Shown piece after piece: positions 55,424-63,446 of a stretch of DNA of 64,000 nucleotides. The position numbers and the translations under genes were made by a program. The notes below the pieces were generated by a model. That model had not been told where the DNA came from. It saw only the letters and a program-made list of their open reading frames with translations, and made no database searches. The stretch spans positions 1 to 64,000 of the forward strand of contig NZ_JAJQYA010000003.1 of assembly GCF_021729155.1 (NCBI RefSeq), read 5' to 3'. This DNA comes from Membranihabitans marinus. GTDB taxonomy: Bacteria > Bacteroidota > Bacteroidia > Chitinophagales > Saprospiraceae. Position 1 is the first letter of the stretch; the number at the start of each line of letters is the position of its first letter.

Positions 55424-56113
55424 ATGAATTGGAAACATCTGTTTGGGAAAAAAAATAAAGCCGCATTGCGGTCTTCCGATCCGGAGTGGTGGCGGGAGTA
55501 CTTTGTAGAAACACAGGCTATCGATAGGAATCAGCCGGTAAGTTCATTTATGTTTAAGGTGGTGGATCTCGAAACCACTGGATTTGACTATCAATCTGAT
55601 CGCATTATTTCGGCCGGAGTGATTCCTTCTATGGGGTATGAATTATATCCTGCTCAGGCTTATCACACCTTAGTTCGTCAAGACTTTATTAAAAAAGATG
55701 GAGTCCAGATTCACGGATTGACCATGAGAGATATTCAATCTGGTATTGAAGAAGTCGATTTTTTAATACAAATTGTTGAGCAGCTGAAAGGTACGATAAT
55801 TGTCGGCCATCATATTGGATTTGATGTCGCCATGATCAATGCTGGTCTTCAACGACATTGGGGATTGAATCTAATAAATCCGGTTATCGATACGGCCTAT
55901 TTGTATAAGCGCTGTTACCCGATCAAATTTATTTATGATAAATACGTGAATCAAATTCCTTCTTTGGATGATATTGCCGAAGAATTTGAATTGGTATTCC
56001 ACGATCGACACTCTGCATTGGGTGATGCTGCCATCACTGGAGTGATTTTTTTAAAGTTGCTTCGGAACCTGGAAAATGCCAAAGTAGAAACATTAAAAGA
56101 GTTGTTGCAGTAG
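55424..56113 (+). CDS. DnaQ-like 3'-5' exonuclease
   Basis: A 229-residue DEDDh exonuclease. Exo I is VVDLETTGFD, exo II is around IVGHHIGFDVAMIN, and exo III is HDRHSALGDAAITG. A basic N-terminal 40-residue extension precedes the domain. The gene is translationally linked to the cNMP/CBS/DUF294 gene. This two-gene arrangement is conserved widely and suggests a joint signalling/nucleic-acid role (inference). An intrinsic terminator follows at 56157-56193. Confidence 0.9.
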   Translation: MNWKHLFGKKNKAALRSSDPEWWREYFVETQAIDRNQPVSSFMFKVVDLETTGFDYQSDRIISAGVIPSMGYELYPAQAYHTLVRQDFIKKDGVQIHGLTMRDIQSGIEEVDFLIQIVEQLKGTIIVGHHIGFDVAMINAGLQRHWGLNLINPVIDTAYLYKRCYPIKFIYDKYVNQIPSLDDIAEEFELVFHDRHSALGDAAITGVIFLKLLRNLENAKVETLKELLQ

Positions 56114-56156
56114 GTAGAATGGTTTGGAGAGGGATATTTAGATATGTGTACAAAAG

Positions 56157-56193
56157 AAAAGCGAGTCATATTTTATCATATGACTCGCTTTTT
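56157..56193 (+). terminator. Intrinsic terminator after the exonuclease gene
   Basis: The stem GCGAGTCATA (56161-56170) pairs perfectly with 56179-56188 across an 8-base loop, with a T-run at 56189-56193 and an A-run before the stem, so it could work in both directions. Confidence 0.88.
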
Positions 56194-56309
56194 GCAAATT
56201 ATAATCCCATGAACATATCCAAAACTATTATACTGAACTTCGTTGTTTTATCATCTTACTAAAACTTTCTACGTCGTTACAATGGTAAATATCGGAATTA
56301 TATTCAGAG

Positions 56310-56340
56310 TGTAACAATACAAATAATGTGTATTGTTACA
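56310..56340. repeat. 12-bp perfect inverted repeat, function unknown
   Basis: TGTAACAATACA and its exact reverse complement flank a 7-base AT-rich spacer between two convergent genes. There is no T-run on either side, so it is not a standard terminator. A protein-binding site is possible. The rest of 56194-56431 is AT-rich and empty. Confidence 0.6.
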
Positions 56341-56431
56341 TGATTATTTGTGCTATGTGTTTTTTAATTTATTGATTATCATTAATTTATTGTTTGTTGG
56401 TAGATGTATTTGTTATTTGATTTTGCCTGTT

Positions 56432-57526
56432 TTAAGGAGCTGAGTAGCTAGGATTTTCTAAAAAATTACTGTCAGTAAGTGTTTTTATAAATTCAATGAC
56501 TTGGAATTTTTGTTTTTCACTTAATCCGAGGGGTTGAATTAGGGGGTCGGTATTGATTTGACGATGTCCCCCTGAATTGTAGTGATCCAATACTTCTTCC
56601 ATGGTTTGGAATCTTCCATCGTGCATATAAGGAGGATTGATCATGGCATTGATTAGACTGGGGGTTTTAAATTTTCCAATATCTAATTCGTTCATGGTTA
56701 CTTCAAACCGTCCTTTGTCCACAAATTGATTTAGGTCGGTGACGTTTTCAATTCCGTTGTTTTTAAATTCGAAGGTAGTGAAGAATGGTTCTGCATGACA
56801 GTGTCCACATTCGGCATCGGGCAGGTCGGGAACGACGTCAAAAAACATTAAATAGCCTTGGAGTTCGTCATCGGTAAAGGTCGCTTCTCCGCGCAGGACT
56901 TTGTCGTATTTGGATTGCCCACTGCTGATAAGGGTGCGCTCGAATTGGGCAATGGCTTTGGAAATAAGATCTTCGTCGATATCTTCGACGGTTTCTATAC
57001 CAAAGGCCGCTCTAAAAAGCCTGGGGTATTGATTGTGATTTTTAAGTTTTTCCTTCAATGTTCCCCAGTCGTGATCCAATTCTAATGGGTCGTTGATAGG
57101 GTGGTCGACTTGTTCTTCTAGGGTAGAGACTCTTCCATCCCAGAAAAGGGGGAAACTGTTGTAGCCTATGTTAAGCAGGCTCATGCTGCTGCGTCTCCCT
57201 ATTTGACCATCAATGCCAATGGCCAAGGGCTTGCCGTCTTTGAAACTCAAATCTTGGTTGTGACAGCTGGCACAAGAAATCGTACTATCTCTAGATATTA
57301 TGGGGTCGTAGAACAATTTTCTTCCCAAGGCTATCCCGTCAACAGTTAATGGGTTGTCGGCTGGTATCCTCATATCTGGATAGTTGGAGGAAATATTGAG
57401 CTCGAAGGATTTGGGTTGATAGGGAAATTGGGTTAAATCAGTTTTCTTCTCTATTTCTTCTTTTTGGCAACTCAGCGCTTGACCGATTAACAATAATAAC
57501 ATTCCTATGTAGCCCAATTTTACCAT
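56432..57526 (-). CDS. Di-heme cytochrome c peroxidase/MbnH-like lipoprotein
   Basis: A 364-residue MauG/CcpA-family protein with a lipobox (QALSC). Heme sites are C85-A-S-C-H89 and C240-G-H-C-H244. Conserved family segments are ALGRKLFYDPIISRD, ISCASCHNQDLSFKDG and FKTPSLINAMINPPYMHDGRF. It could be a peroxidase, or it could act like MbnH, which oxidises a tryptophan of its partner. The MbnP-like protein lies 44 bp upstream on the same strand, which makes the MbnH-type role attractive (inference). Last gene of the terC-apbE-exonuclease-MbnP operon. Confidence 0.88.
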   Translation of the reverse strand: MVKLGYIGMLLLLIGQALSCQKEEIEKKTDLTQFPYQPKSFELNISSNYPDMRIPADNPLTVDGIALGRKLFYDPIISRDSTISCASCHNQDLSFKDGKPLAIGIDGQIGRRSSMSLLNIGYNSFPLFWDGRVSTLEEQVDHPINDPLELDHDWGTLKEKLKNHNQYPRLFRAAFGIETVEDIDEDLISKAIAQFERTLISSGQSKYDKVLRGEATFTDDELQGYLMFFDVVPDLPDAECGHCHAEPFFTTFEFKNNGIENVTDLNQFVDKGRFEVTMNELDIGKFKTPSLINAMINPPYMHDGRFQTMEEVLDHYNSGGHRQINTDPLIQPLGLSEKQKFQVIEFIKTLTDSNFLENPSYSAP

Positions 57527-57570
57527 ACCTATCTTTCAACAGATTATTTGCTATTTCGTTTTTATTAAAC

Positions 57571-58353
57571 TCATATTTTTAAGGCATTGGGGAAATTTTC
57601 TATGATTTTGGCTTTTAATGTCGATGTTGGATCGGATAGGGATATGCCTTTAAATAATTCATCGATGTGCAAGTAAAACAATAGGGTTAGGTTATTTCCT
57701 TTGCTTTTGCCCCAAGAACCTTGAATCGTTGTTGGAATATCGAGTTCACTAGGGGTGAATGAAAGAGAAATGGTAGAACCGCCTACCGGTCTCAAAGAGA
57801 TGTAGAGATACCTCCATTCATTGTTTGTGAAATCGTATAAAGTACTGTCCCTAAAAACGTGATCCACTGGGAAATCTGCCGGTTGATATTGATTTAAACC
57901 AGTATTTGAACTTATGGTAAAATCAATTTGCTTGATGCTATCATTTTCCAAGTAATTGGCTCCATTGCTATTGATCTTGGTGATTTTTACTGGCATTACA
58001 TCGCTATCCACTAAATAGTCGATTAAACTATCGGTGGGCTGTGCAATACTTCCGTCTTTGCGAGTGAGATTAATTTCATTGGCGATAAAATTAATCTCTC
58101 CGATTAAATATCCCTCATCATTATCGGTATATAAGGTGTCGGAAGTGGAAAAATTAGCATTGTCCAATCTCAATGGTGTTTGGAAGATCATTCGTGGATA
58201 GACACAGCAACATGGTTTTTCGTAGGCAAAGTTATAATTGGTCGCATTGGCATCCATGCATCCTTCATTGTATTCTTCGCAAGCAGTGAAGCCAATGACG
58301 ATTAATAAAAATAGAAATGTCTTATTTATTCCCTTTTGCCAAACTATCCGCAT
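57571..58353 (-). CDS. MbnP-like lipoprotein
   Basis: A 260-residue lipoprotein (lipobox GFTAC, Cys 25). The N-terminus has a CMDANATNYNF segment and a CCC triplet. The rest fits the MbnP pattern: RLDNANFSTSDTLYTDN, then EINFIANEINLTRKDGS (the Y-x-x-S-x-x-x-L-type strand), FTISSNTGLNQYQPADFP and DFTNNEWRYLYISLRPVGG. MbnP proteins bind copper after their MbnH partner oxidises a tryptophan to kynurenine; W in NNEWRY and in GSWGKS are candidates. Copper handling is inference from similarity and the adjacent di-heme gene. Its start lies 32 bp inside the exonuclease gene, implying translational coupling. Confidence 0.65.
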   Translation of the reverse strand: MRIVWQKGINKTFLFLLIVIGFTACEEYNEGCMDANATNYNFAYEKPCCCVYPRMIFQTPLRLDNANFSTSDTLYTDNDEGYLIGEINFIANEINLTRKDGSIAQPTDSLIDYLVDSDVMPVKITKINSNGANYLENDSIKQIDFTISSNTGLNQYQPADFPVDHVFRDSTLYDFTNNEWRYLYISLRPVGGSTISLSFTPSELDIPTTIQGSWGKSKGNNLTLLFYLHIDELFKGISLSDPTSTLKAKIIENFPNALKI

Positions 58354-59149
58354 AGGCTTTTACTTCTTTTTGAATGATATCTTTTACTTGATAAGAAAAA
58401 TCTTTGTTGAGCATCCAGCCCAAGTATTGACGATCTTTATACAGCCATTCACCTGCTGGTTTGTTGTTGTATTTTCCAAAATTGAAGACAATAGTCCCGT
58501 TGATGTCGTATTTCAATTTTTGAGTCACATCGGCAAAACGCAAGTCGGTGGTAAAATCGTGTAACATCTGCATATCGTTTTTGACCGGTATGGATTCGTT
58601 GCCGTCCTTGTCTTCGTAAGGCACATTCTCATATCGTTCCAACTGCCCTTTTAGTACCGCCACAGTAGCGCGTACATCCTCCAATGCGTCATGGGCATTT
58701 TCAATTTCTTGACCGGTATAAAATTTCATGGCAGCGGCCAGTGTTCTCGGTTCCATCTTTGTAAAGATTCTCATTACATCTATGGTCTTTCGATGGGTCA
58801 TATCTAGAGGTTGCCCAGCTCTGTCCATTTCTTCCATAAGCATGGGAATATCGAATCGATTGGAATTGTATCCGGCTAAATCAGCATCGCCAATAAATTC
58901 AGCCACTTCAGAGGCTATATCCTTAAAAGGAGGTTGATTGGCTACCATTTCTTCGGTAATACCGTGGACATTCATTGCCTCTTCAGAAATAGCTAGGCCT
59001 GGATTGACAAGTTTTTCATATTCTATTGGGTCAGATCCGTCTTTGGGGTATTTAATAAGGGCCAACTGAACGATTCTGTCGTGAATCACATGTAGGCCGG
59101 TAGCTTCAATATCCAGAAAAACAAGATCTTGTGTTAAGTTAAAATTCAT
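58322..59149 (-). CDS. DnaQ-like 3'-5' exonuclease with C-terminal DUF3820-like domain
   Basis: A 275-residue protein. The N-terminal DEDDh exonuclease has FLDIEATGLHVIHDRIVQLA (exo I), LAGYNSNRFDIPML (exo II) and NAHDALEDVRATVAVL (exo III). Residues about 210-260 (IVFNFGKYNNKPAGEW, then YLGWMLN) match the small DUF3820 fold (F-G-K-Y-x-G-x-P, then Y-L-x-W-x-L). This architecture is a common Bacteroidota exonuclease. It begins 2 bp after the apbE stop and overlaps the MbnP-like gene by 32 bp. Unrelated in detail to the exonuclease at 55424-56113. Confidence 0.9.
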   Translation of the reverse strand: MNFNLTQDLVFLDIEATGLHVIHDRIVQLALIKYPKDGSDPIEYEKLVNPGLAISEEAMNVHGITEEMVANQPPFKDIASEVAEFIGDADLAGYNSNRFDIPMLMEEMDRAGQPLDMTHRKTIDVMRIFTKMEPRTLAAAMKFYTGQEIENAHDALEDVRATVAVLKGQLERYENVPYEDKDGNESIPVKNDMQMLHDFTTDLRFADVTQKLKYDINGTIVFNFGKYNNKPAGEWLYKDRQYLGWMLNKDFSYQVKDIIQKEVKAYADSLAKGNK

Positions 59150-59151
59150 TG

Positions 59152-60198
59152 TTAGTTAAATTTATAAGTATCCATGGCTGCTGTTTGGTATATTAACAGA
59201 CTATCGGATCCATTATTGTATAATAAATAAGCCTCAGCTTCGGAATAATTTTTAAAAAATTCTTTGGATTGATCTAATCCAGCGGCTACACAAGCCGTCG
59301 CTAATGCATCTGCAGAGGCACAATCATCGGCCAATACAGTAGCCGAAATTACATTTTTTTGTTCAAAAAATCCTGTTTTGGGGTTGATGGTATGTGCATA
59401 TTTATGCCCATCCACTTCATAAAAATTTCTATAGTTTCCACTGGTGGCAATGGCTTTATTTTTCAAAACAACTTTGTCGAATATATCTGTTGCCAGAGCG
59501 TGTTCTTTGGGAGTATTGATGCCGATGATCCATCCTTTACCAGCTCTTCCACCACCGCGACCATAGGTTTCTCCACCGATTTCTATCATAAAGTTGTCAA
59601 AACCTAATGATAAAAAATAATTCATGAGATAATCCACGGCTCCACCTTTGGCAATGGCACTTAGATCGAGTTCTACATGTGAGGGTATCTTCCAAACAGT
59701 AGCGTCAAATGCCGACATTATTTTTTGAAATCCCACTCCTTTCATCAAATCGGCAATATGTGCAGTATCTATTTCTTCGACCTTGTTGCGTTTGGCATAG
59801 CCGAAGCCATAATAATTTACCAAGGGCATAACAGTTGGATCAAAGTAACCATCAGTTGCTTGAAAGATGCGTTTGGCCGTATTGATATTGGTTTTAAAAA
59901 AATCGATAATATCACGGTCTTCTTTTTCGGTATCGATATTTTCTCCTCGATTGAGCCTACTAATAATCGATTCTGGGATGTAAGTAGATACGGCCATGTT
60001 GAGTTGAGCCAATACACTATCTACCTTGGGTTTGAGATCGATATCCGATGCAGTGGTTTCATAGATTATATGATAGGTTGTGCCCATGGTATTGCCTTCA
60101 ATCGGCAGAAATGTCGTCGTTGATGTCTCTGTGTCCTGGCAACTCCACAATGTCGCTAAGACTATCATGGTTTTACAAAAGATAATAGGAATGGTCAT
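59152..60198 (-). CDS. apbE: FAD:protein FMN transferase, lipoprotein
   Basis: About 348 residues from ATG 60198 (MTIPIIFCKTMIVLATLWSC, a signal with a lipobox); the longer frame from 60240 would overlap terC. EGNTMGTTYHIIYE, DLSAIAKGGAVDYLMNYF and IEIGGETYGRGGG (flavin/Mg binding), and the ASADALATA segment are ApbE hallmarks. It transfers FMN covalently to threonines of periplasmic/membrane proteins such as Na+-NQR or Rnf subunits; no target gene is in this window. It sits between terC and the exonuclease in the operon. Confidence 0.93.
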   Translation of the reverse strand: MTIPIIFCKTMIVLATLWSCQDTETSTTTFLPIEGNTMGTTYHIIYETTASDIDLKPKVDSVLAQLNMAVSTYIPESIISRLNRGENIDTEKEDRDIIDFFKTNINTAKRIFQATDGYFDPTVMPLVNYYGFGYAKRNKVEEIDTAHIADLMKGVGFQKIMSAFDATVWKIPSHVELDLSAIAKGGAVDYLMNYFLSLGFDNFMIEIGGETYGRGGGRAGKGWIIGINTPKEHALATDIFDKVVLKNKAIATSGNYRNFYEVDGHKYAHTINPKTGFFEQKNVISATVLADDCASADALATACVAAGLDQSKEFFKNYSEAEAYLLYNNGSDSLLIYQTAAMDTYKFN

Positions 60199-60199
60199 A

Positions 60200-61042
60200 T
60201 TATATAATGCCTTCTTTTTTGGCCTCGTCTTTGACTCCATGTAATTGTATTGGGTTTTTAGATTTACGCAATCTCAAATTTAAAAATTCGACAAAAAGTG
60301 AAAACGCGATCGCAAAGTACAAGTATCCTTTGGGAATTGTGCCAATCGATTGACCAAATACTACTAAATGTGCCAAATGAGCGGCTTCGGCCAAGAGCAT
60401 AAACCCAATGAGAATTAAAAAAGACAGTCCCAGCATTTGGATGGTGGGATGATTGTTGACAAAATTGCCTACGGGTTGAGCAAATGCCATCATCATCAAT
60501 ACACTGAGGACGACGGCGATGATCATGATGATTAAGGCGCCTTCGATACCAGCTGTCATCCCTACTGCCGTTAAGATACTATCCATCGAAAATACGATGT
60601 TGATAACGGTGATCTGGAGAATAGCGGAAGACAAAGTCGTAACTTTTTTGCCACTGTCTTCGTGATCATCATCCCCTTCTAGTTTGTGGTGGATTTCAGA
60701 AGTCGCTTTATAGAGTAGAAATAGTCCTCCGAGGAAGAGTATAATACTTTGACCAGAAATGCCCCCAGATATCCATTGTAGTTCGAGATGAAACCACGGT
60801 TCATTCATGGCAATAAGGTATGAAATGCCAAAAAGAAGGACGATCCTCATGGCCATAGCCAAGATCAATCCAATGTTAATGGCTTTTTTCTGAAGGTTTT
60901 TAGCCAACTTGCCACTGATAATTGAAATGAAAATAATATTGTCAACCCCTAAAACGATTTCTAAAAATGTCAAGGTCAACAAACTCATCCATACCTCAGG
61001 ATGTGCAAAATCAGGCATGGTTAACAGTATGAGGGTATTCAT
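60200..61042 (-). CDS. TerC family integral membrane protein
   Basis: A 280-residue protein with 7-9 hydrophobic helices. EIVLGVDNIIFISII and INIVFSMDSILTAVG are the paired acidic TerC motifs (LG-x-D-N and F-x-x-D-S). TerC/Alx proteins export Mn2+ during metalation of secreted proteins or take part in tellurite resistance. First gene of the five-gene minus-strand operon; a TATCTTTG -7 box lies 30 bp upstream. Together with apbE and the heme/copper-type pair it suggests a theme of metalation and cofactor attachment of exported proteins (inference). Confidence 0.92.
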   Translation of the reverse strand: MNTLILLTMPDFAHPEVWMSLLTLTFLEIVLGVDNIIFISIISGKLAKNLQKKAINIGLILAMAMRIVLLFGISYLIAMNEPWFHLELQWISGGISGQSIILFLGGLFLLYKATSEIHHKLEGDDDHEDSGKKVTTLSSAILQITVINIVFSMDSILTAVGMTAGIEGALIIMIIAVVLSVLMMMAFAQPVGNFVNNHPTIQMLGLSFLILIGFMLLAEAAHLAHLVVFGQSIGTIPKGYLYFAIAFSLFVEFLNLRLRKSKNPIQLHGVKDEAKKEGII

Positions 61043-61072
61043 ATTAGAGGATTAATGTTTCACTAATTTGGG

Positions 61073-61080
61073 CAAAGATA
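61073..61080 (-). promoter_or_regulatory. Candidate -7 box (TATCTTTG) for the terC operon
   Basis: The minus strand reads TATCTTTG, matching TAnnTTTG, 30 bases before the terC ATG. The same sequence precedes the DUF5690 gene. Confidence 0.45.
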
Positions 61081-61113
61081 GTATAAAATAAAAACCTTAA
61101 TTTCTACATTATA

Positions 61114-61121
61114 TACTTTTG
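61114..61121 (+). promoter_or_regulatory. Candidate -7 box (TACTTTTG) for the DUF6495-Omp28 genes
   Basis: TACTTTTG matches TAnnTTTG. It overlaps the upstream TTG (61119) of the DUF6495 frame, which argues that translation really starts at 61182 or 61185. It is divergent from the terC promoter box 33 bp away. Confidence 0.4.
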
Positions 61122-61184
61122 TGGAATATTTTATTAGAAAAATGGACTAGGTTCAAAGTAATTTTAGCGAAATTTGTGGCAATG

Positions 61185-61667
61185 ATGAAATTTAGAAGAT
61201 TAGAAACCGATGAGTTGACGGCCTTAGAGCCAGAATTTATACGATTTTTAGCCGCCAATCAGGTCACTGCATCAGATTGGGAAAAATTGAAGGCGGAGGA
61301 TGTTGAGAAAGCCCATGGACTAATAGATTTATTCAGTGATATTGTATTTGAAAAAATCTTGTCAGGGGTGGATTATTTGGAACAGAGAGATCCCAAAACC
61401 ATTCGAATCTTTAAATTTGAAGAGGAGAAGGTAGTTATGAATGGACTGACGGTGAAGGGCAGTGATGTGATCGATCTGACCAAAGATCAAGATGCTGCCG
61501 TGTTAAAGCAGTTATTTGAAATGTCCGCCGGCAAACTCAATATATTTTCGGGAGAAAAGAAATACAGAAAGCCAAAACTTGAAGAGATCTTTGATCTTAT
61601 GGAAAAGGGCTGTCTTATTCTCAAAGATCCCACTATATTTGACACAATTGAAAAATTAAAACAATAA
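61185..61667 (+). CDS. DUF6495 family protein
   Basis: About 160 residues starting MKFRRLETDELTALEPEF, the usual opening of this Bacteroidota family; an adjacent ATG at 61182 is equivalent and the TTG at 61119 is unlikely. Conserved LFSDIVFEKIL and YLEQRDPKTIRIFKFEEEKV segments support the assignment. It is a soluble, acidic protein of unknown function, with no motif suggesting catalysis. Followed after 4 bp by the Omp28-like gene, so the two are co-transcribed. Confidence 0.8.
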   Translation: MKFRRLETDELTALEPEFIRFLAANQVTASDWEKLKAEDVEKAHGLIDLFSDIVFEKILSGVDYLEQRDPKTIRIFKFEEEKVVMNGLTVKGSDVIDLTKDQDAAVLKQLFEMSAGKLNIFSGEKKYRKPKLEEIFDLMEKGCLILKDPTIFDTIEKLKQ

Positions 61668-61671
61668 TATC

Positions 61672-62691
61672 GTGAAACACTACATCACTTTTTTATTTAT
61701 CCTCTTTATCGGTTTTGCAAATACCGCCGAGGCACAAAAGAAATTTCCATTAGTAGAGCATTTTAGCAATACGGAGTGTTATACATGTCAAAACAGTCGA
61801 ACAGGCATTTATGAGACATTGGATAAGTATACGGGAGAGGTCAATCATCTCACCATTCATTGGAAGTCTCCATATCCTAATTGTCAACTTTATCAGTTCA
61901 ATACCGAGGATAGCGATCAGCGAGTAGAGATATATACACAATCGGTTCGATCGATATCAGGGACGCCGGTATTAAGTGTTAATGCTGATCCAAGAAACTA
62001 TTCTAATTTAGATAGGAATTTAAAGGATGCGGAAGATGATGCAGTATTGGTTGGATTGAATATGAAGGAGTCTGGCAGTTCGAATCGAAAGGCCGTATTG
62101 GAGGTGAGTAATTTGACCAATACGACTTTGGACAATCTCTATGTATATGCTGCTATGGTAGAAAAGGAGGTTGTAGTTACAGCTTATAACACTAAAAAGG
62201 ATTATGAAATACACGATGTATTTAGAAAATTTATGGGAGACAATGGGGGTTACGGTGAGCCGGTGGGTAGTTTGTCTGCAGGGACTAGTCAAACTTTGAC
62301 TCTAGAAGCCGCTATACCCAATGGGTTGGAGTCCCAAGATATTTACGTAGTGGCTTGGGTCGAAGAACGAAAGCCCACCTTGGATAATCGATATGAGATA
62401 ATAATACACAACAGTGTTTCGCAAACTACCAGCACCATTACTAATAATGAATTGGCCATACCAGACGCTGATTTATCCATTTATCCCAATCCAGCCAGCG
62501 ATGTGTTGATCTTGAATAATGTGAGCGAGTTTCAACCTCATTCTGTTCGAATTATGGATGCTGCTGGTCGTGAGGTTAAAAATATGTCGATAAGACAAAG
62601 AATACAGATCCAAGATCTTCAGGTGGGACAATACTTTTTGATTTTGGAAGACGATGCACATCAAGTAATTAGAAAATTTATTAAACAATAA
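61672..62691 (+). CDS. Omp28-related secreted protein with T9SS sorting domain
   Basis: A 339-residue protein starting at GTG, with a signal peptide (about 1-21, EAQ). Residues 25-200 are thioredoxin-like Omp28 type: LVEHFSNTECYTCQNSRTG contains the C-x-x-C pair, followed by LTIHWKSPYP and SISGTPVLSVNADPR. A linker leads to a type IX sorting domain (about 265-339: LSIYPNPASDVLIL, QDLQVGQYFLIL and a basic KFIKQ end). The redox role of the CxxC is plausible but unproven. It follows DUF6495 by 4 bp. Confidence 0.87.
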   Translation: MKHYITFLFILFIGFANTAEAQKKFPLVEHFSNTECYTCQNSRTGIYETLDKYTGEVNHLTIHWKSPYPNCQLYQFNTEDSDQRVEIYTQSVRSISGTPVLSVNADPRNYSNLDRNLKDAEDDAVLVGLNMKESGSSNRKAVLEVSNLTNTTLDNLYVYAAMVEKEVVVTAYNTKKDYEIHDVFRKFMGDNGGYGEPVGSLSAGTSQTLTLEAAIPNGLESQDIYVVAWVEERKPTLDNRYEIIIHNSVSQTTSTITNNELAIPDADLSIYPNPASDVLILNNVSEFQPHSVRIMDAAGREVKNMSIRQRIQIQDLQVGQYFLILEDDAHQVIRKFIKQ

Positions 62692-62768
62692 AGACATCAA
62701 TTGACTTCTTCCCACAACAATTTTAAGGGTTAAAGGTTAGGCAATTAAACGTCAAATACGATAAGATT

Positions 62769-63377
62769 ATGGAATCTACAGTTAAAAATCCGGTTTTAAT
62801 ATATACAGAGCGAACACCGAATCCCGAATCGCTAAAGTTTGTGAGCAATAAAATGTTGTTTAGAGGTACGGCAGATTTTCAAGAAAAAGAAATCGCTGAA
62901 AAATTTTCACCTTTAGCCAAGGCTCTTTTTGAATTTCCCTATGTAAAGGGGGTATATATAAGCAACAATTTTGTGACTATATCCAAAGAGCTCAATTATG
63001 TATGGGAAGACATTATGTTGACCATTAAGTCTTTTATAAAGACTTATATAGAGAGCGAGAATGAGATAGTGTCACCTGAGTATCAAGAATTTTTAGATAG
63101 TGAGTCAGAGTCTAAGACGGAGAAGACCTATTCTGGAGATGAAGGTGAATTGGTAGCGAGGATTAAGGATTTATTAGAGACCTATGTTAAGCCAGCCGTT
63201 GCTGGTGATGGAGGGAATATAGAGTTTCAATCCTACGACGATGGTGTGGTATCGGTCTTATTGCAAGGAGCATGTAGTGGATGTCCTTCATCGACCATTA
63301 CCTTAAAGTCTGGTATTGAAGGGATGTTGAAGCGAATGATTCCCGAGGTGAAATCGGTAGAAGCCTATATGGGGTAA
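62769..63377 (+). CDS. Nfu-type iron-sulfur cluster carrier/scaffold
   Basis: A 202-residue protein with two domains. The N-terminal Nfu_N (Scaffold protein Nfu/NifU N-terminal) domain (about 8-95) has YTERTPNPESLKFVSNK. The C-terminal NifU-like domain (about 125-202) has VKPAVAGDGGNIEF and the cluster-binding C169-S-G-C172 in ACSGCPSSTITLK. It delivers [4Fe-4S] clusters to apo-proteins. It lies 77 bp after the Omp28-like gene and is closed by a terminator at 63417-63446. Confidence 0.94.
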   Translation: MESTVKNPVLIYTERTPNPESLKFVSNKMLFRGTADFQEKEIAEKFSPLAKALFEFPYVKGVYISNNFVTISKELNYVWEDIMLTIKSFIKTYIESENEIVSPEYQEFLDSESESKTEKTYSGDEGELVARIKDLLETYVKPAVAGDGGNIEFQSYDDGVVSVLLQGACSGCPSSTITLKSGIEGMLKRMIPEVKSVEAYMG

Positions 63378-63416
63378 TTTTTCATCCTCATTATTCTAGT
63401 TAAGATATTTTTTAGA

Positions 63417-63446
63417 GTGCCTGTTCGATTGAGCGGGCACTTTTTT
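63417..63446 (+). terminator. Intrinsic terminator after nfu
   Basis: GTGCCTGTTC (63417-63426) pairs, with G-U wobbles, with GAGCGGGCAC (63431-63440) across GATT, followed by six T residues. Confidence 0.88.

Noticed and set aside
61119-61184. TTG start for the DUF6495 gene
   Set aside because: It overlaps a good -7 promoter box (61114-61121), and homologues begin at the MKFRR-type start at 61185.
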